Below are positions 44,531 to 45,510 of a stretch of 45,510 nucleotides of DNA, piece by piece. The stretch lies in NCBI RefSeq assembly GCF_000208925.1, contig NW_001914956.1, positions 7,847-53,356 of the forward strand, written 5' to 3'. A program made the translations under genes and the position numbers. Source of the DNA: Entamoeba histolytica HM-1:IMSS. Its lineage: Eukaryota > Evosea > Mastigamoebida > Endamoebidae. The stretch's first letter is position 1. Every line of letters begins with the position of its first letter. The notes beneath the pieces were generated by a model. It did not search any database, was not told where the DNA came from, and worked only from the letters and a program-made list of their open reading frames with translations.

Positions 44531-45510
44531 TTATTTAATAGATTTTTGTCTTAAAATATTTCTTATTATTGCAGTGAATGTTTTTATTCTAATTGTTTTT
44601 ATATATTCTTCGATTGTAATATCAATATTATATTCTTCTAATATTCTTTTTATTTCTTCTTTTCTTAATTTCATTTTTATTTTAATATTCATTATATTAA
44701 TTCCATAACAGACATATTCTTTCTTCCTTACTTCTGTTTCTTCTCTTCTCCTTGCTTCACTTCTTCTTCTTTCTTCTCTTGTTCTTCTTCTATTATGATC
44801 ATCTTCTTCTGTTCTTTCCATATTATATTCATCTTTTCTGTCACTGATGATGCTCGTCGTATAATTGTCCCTTGTTCTGTCTCTTTCATCCTTATTCTTT
44901 TCTTCTTCTGTCTTTGAAAATTTCTTTCTTCATCATCATCTTCTTCTTGTTCTTTAAGTAATTCTTCTACGTCTATTCCTCTTTTTTCTATTCCATTTAT
45001 TAGTAATTGTGTTTTCATTCATTCATTACTTTGCTTTCTATCACACTTTTATCAATTTGTCTTTGTAAGTATTTGTTTCTCTATTCCTTTCTTCTCTTCT
45101 ACCTTTTTCTTCATTTCTTCTTTTTCGTTGCTTTTCCTTCTTTCTTCTTTTTCTATGTTTTCTTTTCATTCTTCTTCTATTATCTTGTCTTTTTCTTCTA
45201 TTTCCATTGGTATTTCTTCTTCTTTTACCTCTGTTGTTATCTCTAACTTCTCTTTAACTAGTCTCTCTAATTCTTCAAATCTTTTCATCCATTTTTGTAT
45301 TGTTTTTGTGTTTTCTTCTTTCCTTTTATTTTTCCATCATTATCCTTTCTTATAATATCATTTATTCTTATATTTTCTTCTTCTAATCCATTCATTTCTA
45401 TGACAATACTTGTTAATCCTTCTTCTAGGCTTATAATAATTTTGGTTATAGTATTTTCTGTAATAACCTGAGTACTCTGGTGTTCTGTTGAAAGTGTTAT
45501 TAGGGGAATA
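44531..45510 (-). pseudogene. Degenerate E/K/R-rich coding region, possibly a mobile-element ORF relic
   Basis: On the minus strand, coding-like stretches in different frames follow one another. Near the right edge are LITLSTEHQSTQVITEN and SLEEGLTSIVIEMNGLEEEN, then QKWMKRFEELERLVKEKLE, then MKTQLLINGIEKRGIDVEEL, then the end TIEEYIKTIRIKTF to NILRQKSIK with stop at 44531. Stops and frame changes separate them. Coiled-coil-like charged sequence with such decay fits a dead repeated-family gene or the first ORF of a LINE-like element, but no reverse transcriptase is visible. It continues past the window. Confidence 0.45.

Noticed and set aside
45007..45355. Plus-strand Phe/Ser-rich ORFs at the right edge
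   Set aside because: Antisense to the E/K/R-rich minus-strand relic; composition is the complement of GAA/AAG repeats.
1..45510. CRISPR arrays, tRNA arrays, rRNA or bacterial-type operons
   Set aside because: No regularly spaced repeats, cloverleaf sequences or rRNA-like blocks were seen; genes are eukaryotic with introns.

Overview
The window looks like nuclear DNA of an Entamoeba species (Amoebozoa, Archamoebae). The evidence is a very AT-rich, gene-dense sequence with standard-code eukaryotic proteins, short introns that begin GTTTGT and end in TAG, repeated GAACTT-type elements 15-65 bp upstream of start codons (the Entamoeba GAAC element), and typical Entamoeba families: a membrane-anchored CP-C-type cysteine protease, a bacterial-type iron-sulfur flavoprotein, BAR-PH-ArfGAP-ankyrin, PH-AGC kinase, an F-box-like/LRR protein, RasGEF, RapGAP and RhoGEF. 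I cannot fix the species from the sequence alone; the E. histolytica group is the most likely.

Layout. 1-6.2 kb: the end of a bromodomain/NET gene entering from the left edge, a secreted-type single-pass membrane protein, a PROPPIN/WIPI (Atg18-like) gene, and a Nup155-like nucleoporin on the minus strand. 6.3-9.5 kb: an MFS transporter, an empty 1-kb gap and a small unknown gene. 10-16.8 kb: an ACAP-like ArfGAP, Utp14 and glycogen phosphorylase. 16.8-20.4 kb: a RhoGEF, a small unknown gene and a possible Mediator-17 subunit. 20.4-22.6 kb: a 2.2-kb AT-rich gene desert with an eroded coding relic near its right end. 22.6-28.1 kb: an unknown protein, a RasGEF, a WWE-BRCT protein and an Abitram/FAM206 homologue. 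28.2-31.4 kb: the CP-C protease, a lysine-rich secreted protein and the iron-sulfur flavoprotein. 31.5-36.1 kb: an LRR protein, a RapGAP and a beta-trefoil lectin-like protein. 36.4-43.9 kb: a Topless-like LisH/CTLH/WD protein, a Ulp1-type SUMO protease, a PH-AGC (Akt-like) kinase and a tandem pseudokinase-kinase. 44-45.5 kb: two degenerate regions, one a multi-stop single-frame pseudogene on the plus strand and one a frameshifted E/K/R-rich gene on the minus strand running off the right edge.

Six introns were identified by hand (48-63 nt). They change several gene models: two pairs of adjacent reading frames (RasGEF, RapGAP) are single genes, the Nup155 and CP-C genes gain N-terminal exons, and two apparent hydrophobic C-termini (the 1172 gene and the PROPPIN) are only intron read-through. 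The genes are individually transcribed and are not an operon. The recurring themes are small-GTPase signalling (ArfGAP, RhoGEF, RasGEF, RapGAP), phosphoinositide reading (PROPPIN and two or more PH proteins) and nuclear functions (bromodomain, Nup155, Utp14, Mediator-like, Topless-like, SUMO protease, WWE-BRCT).
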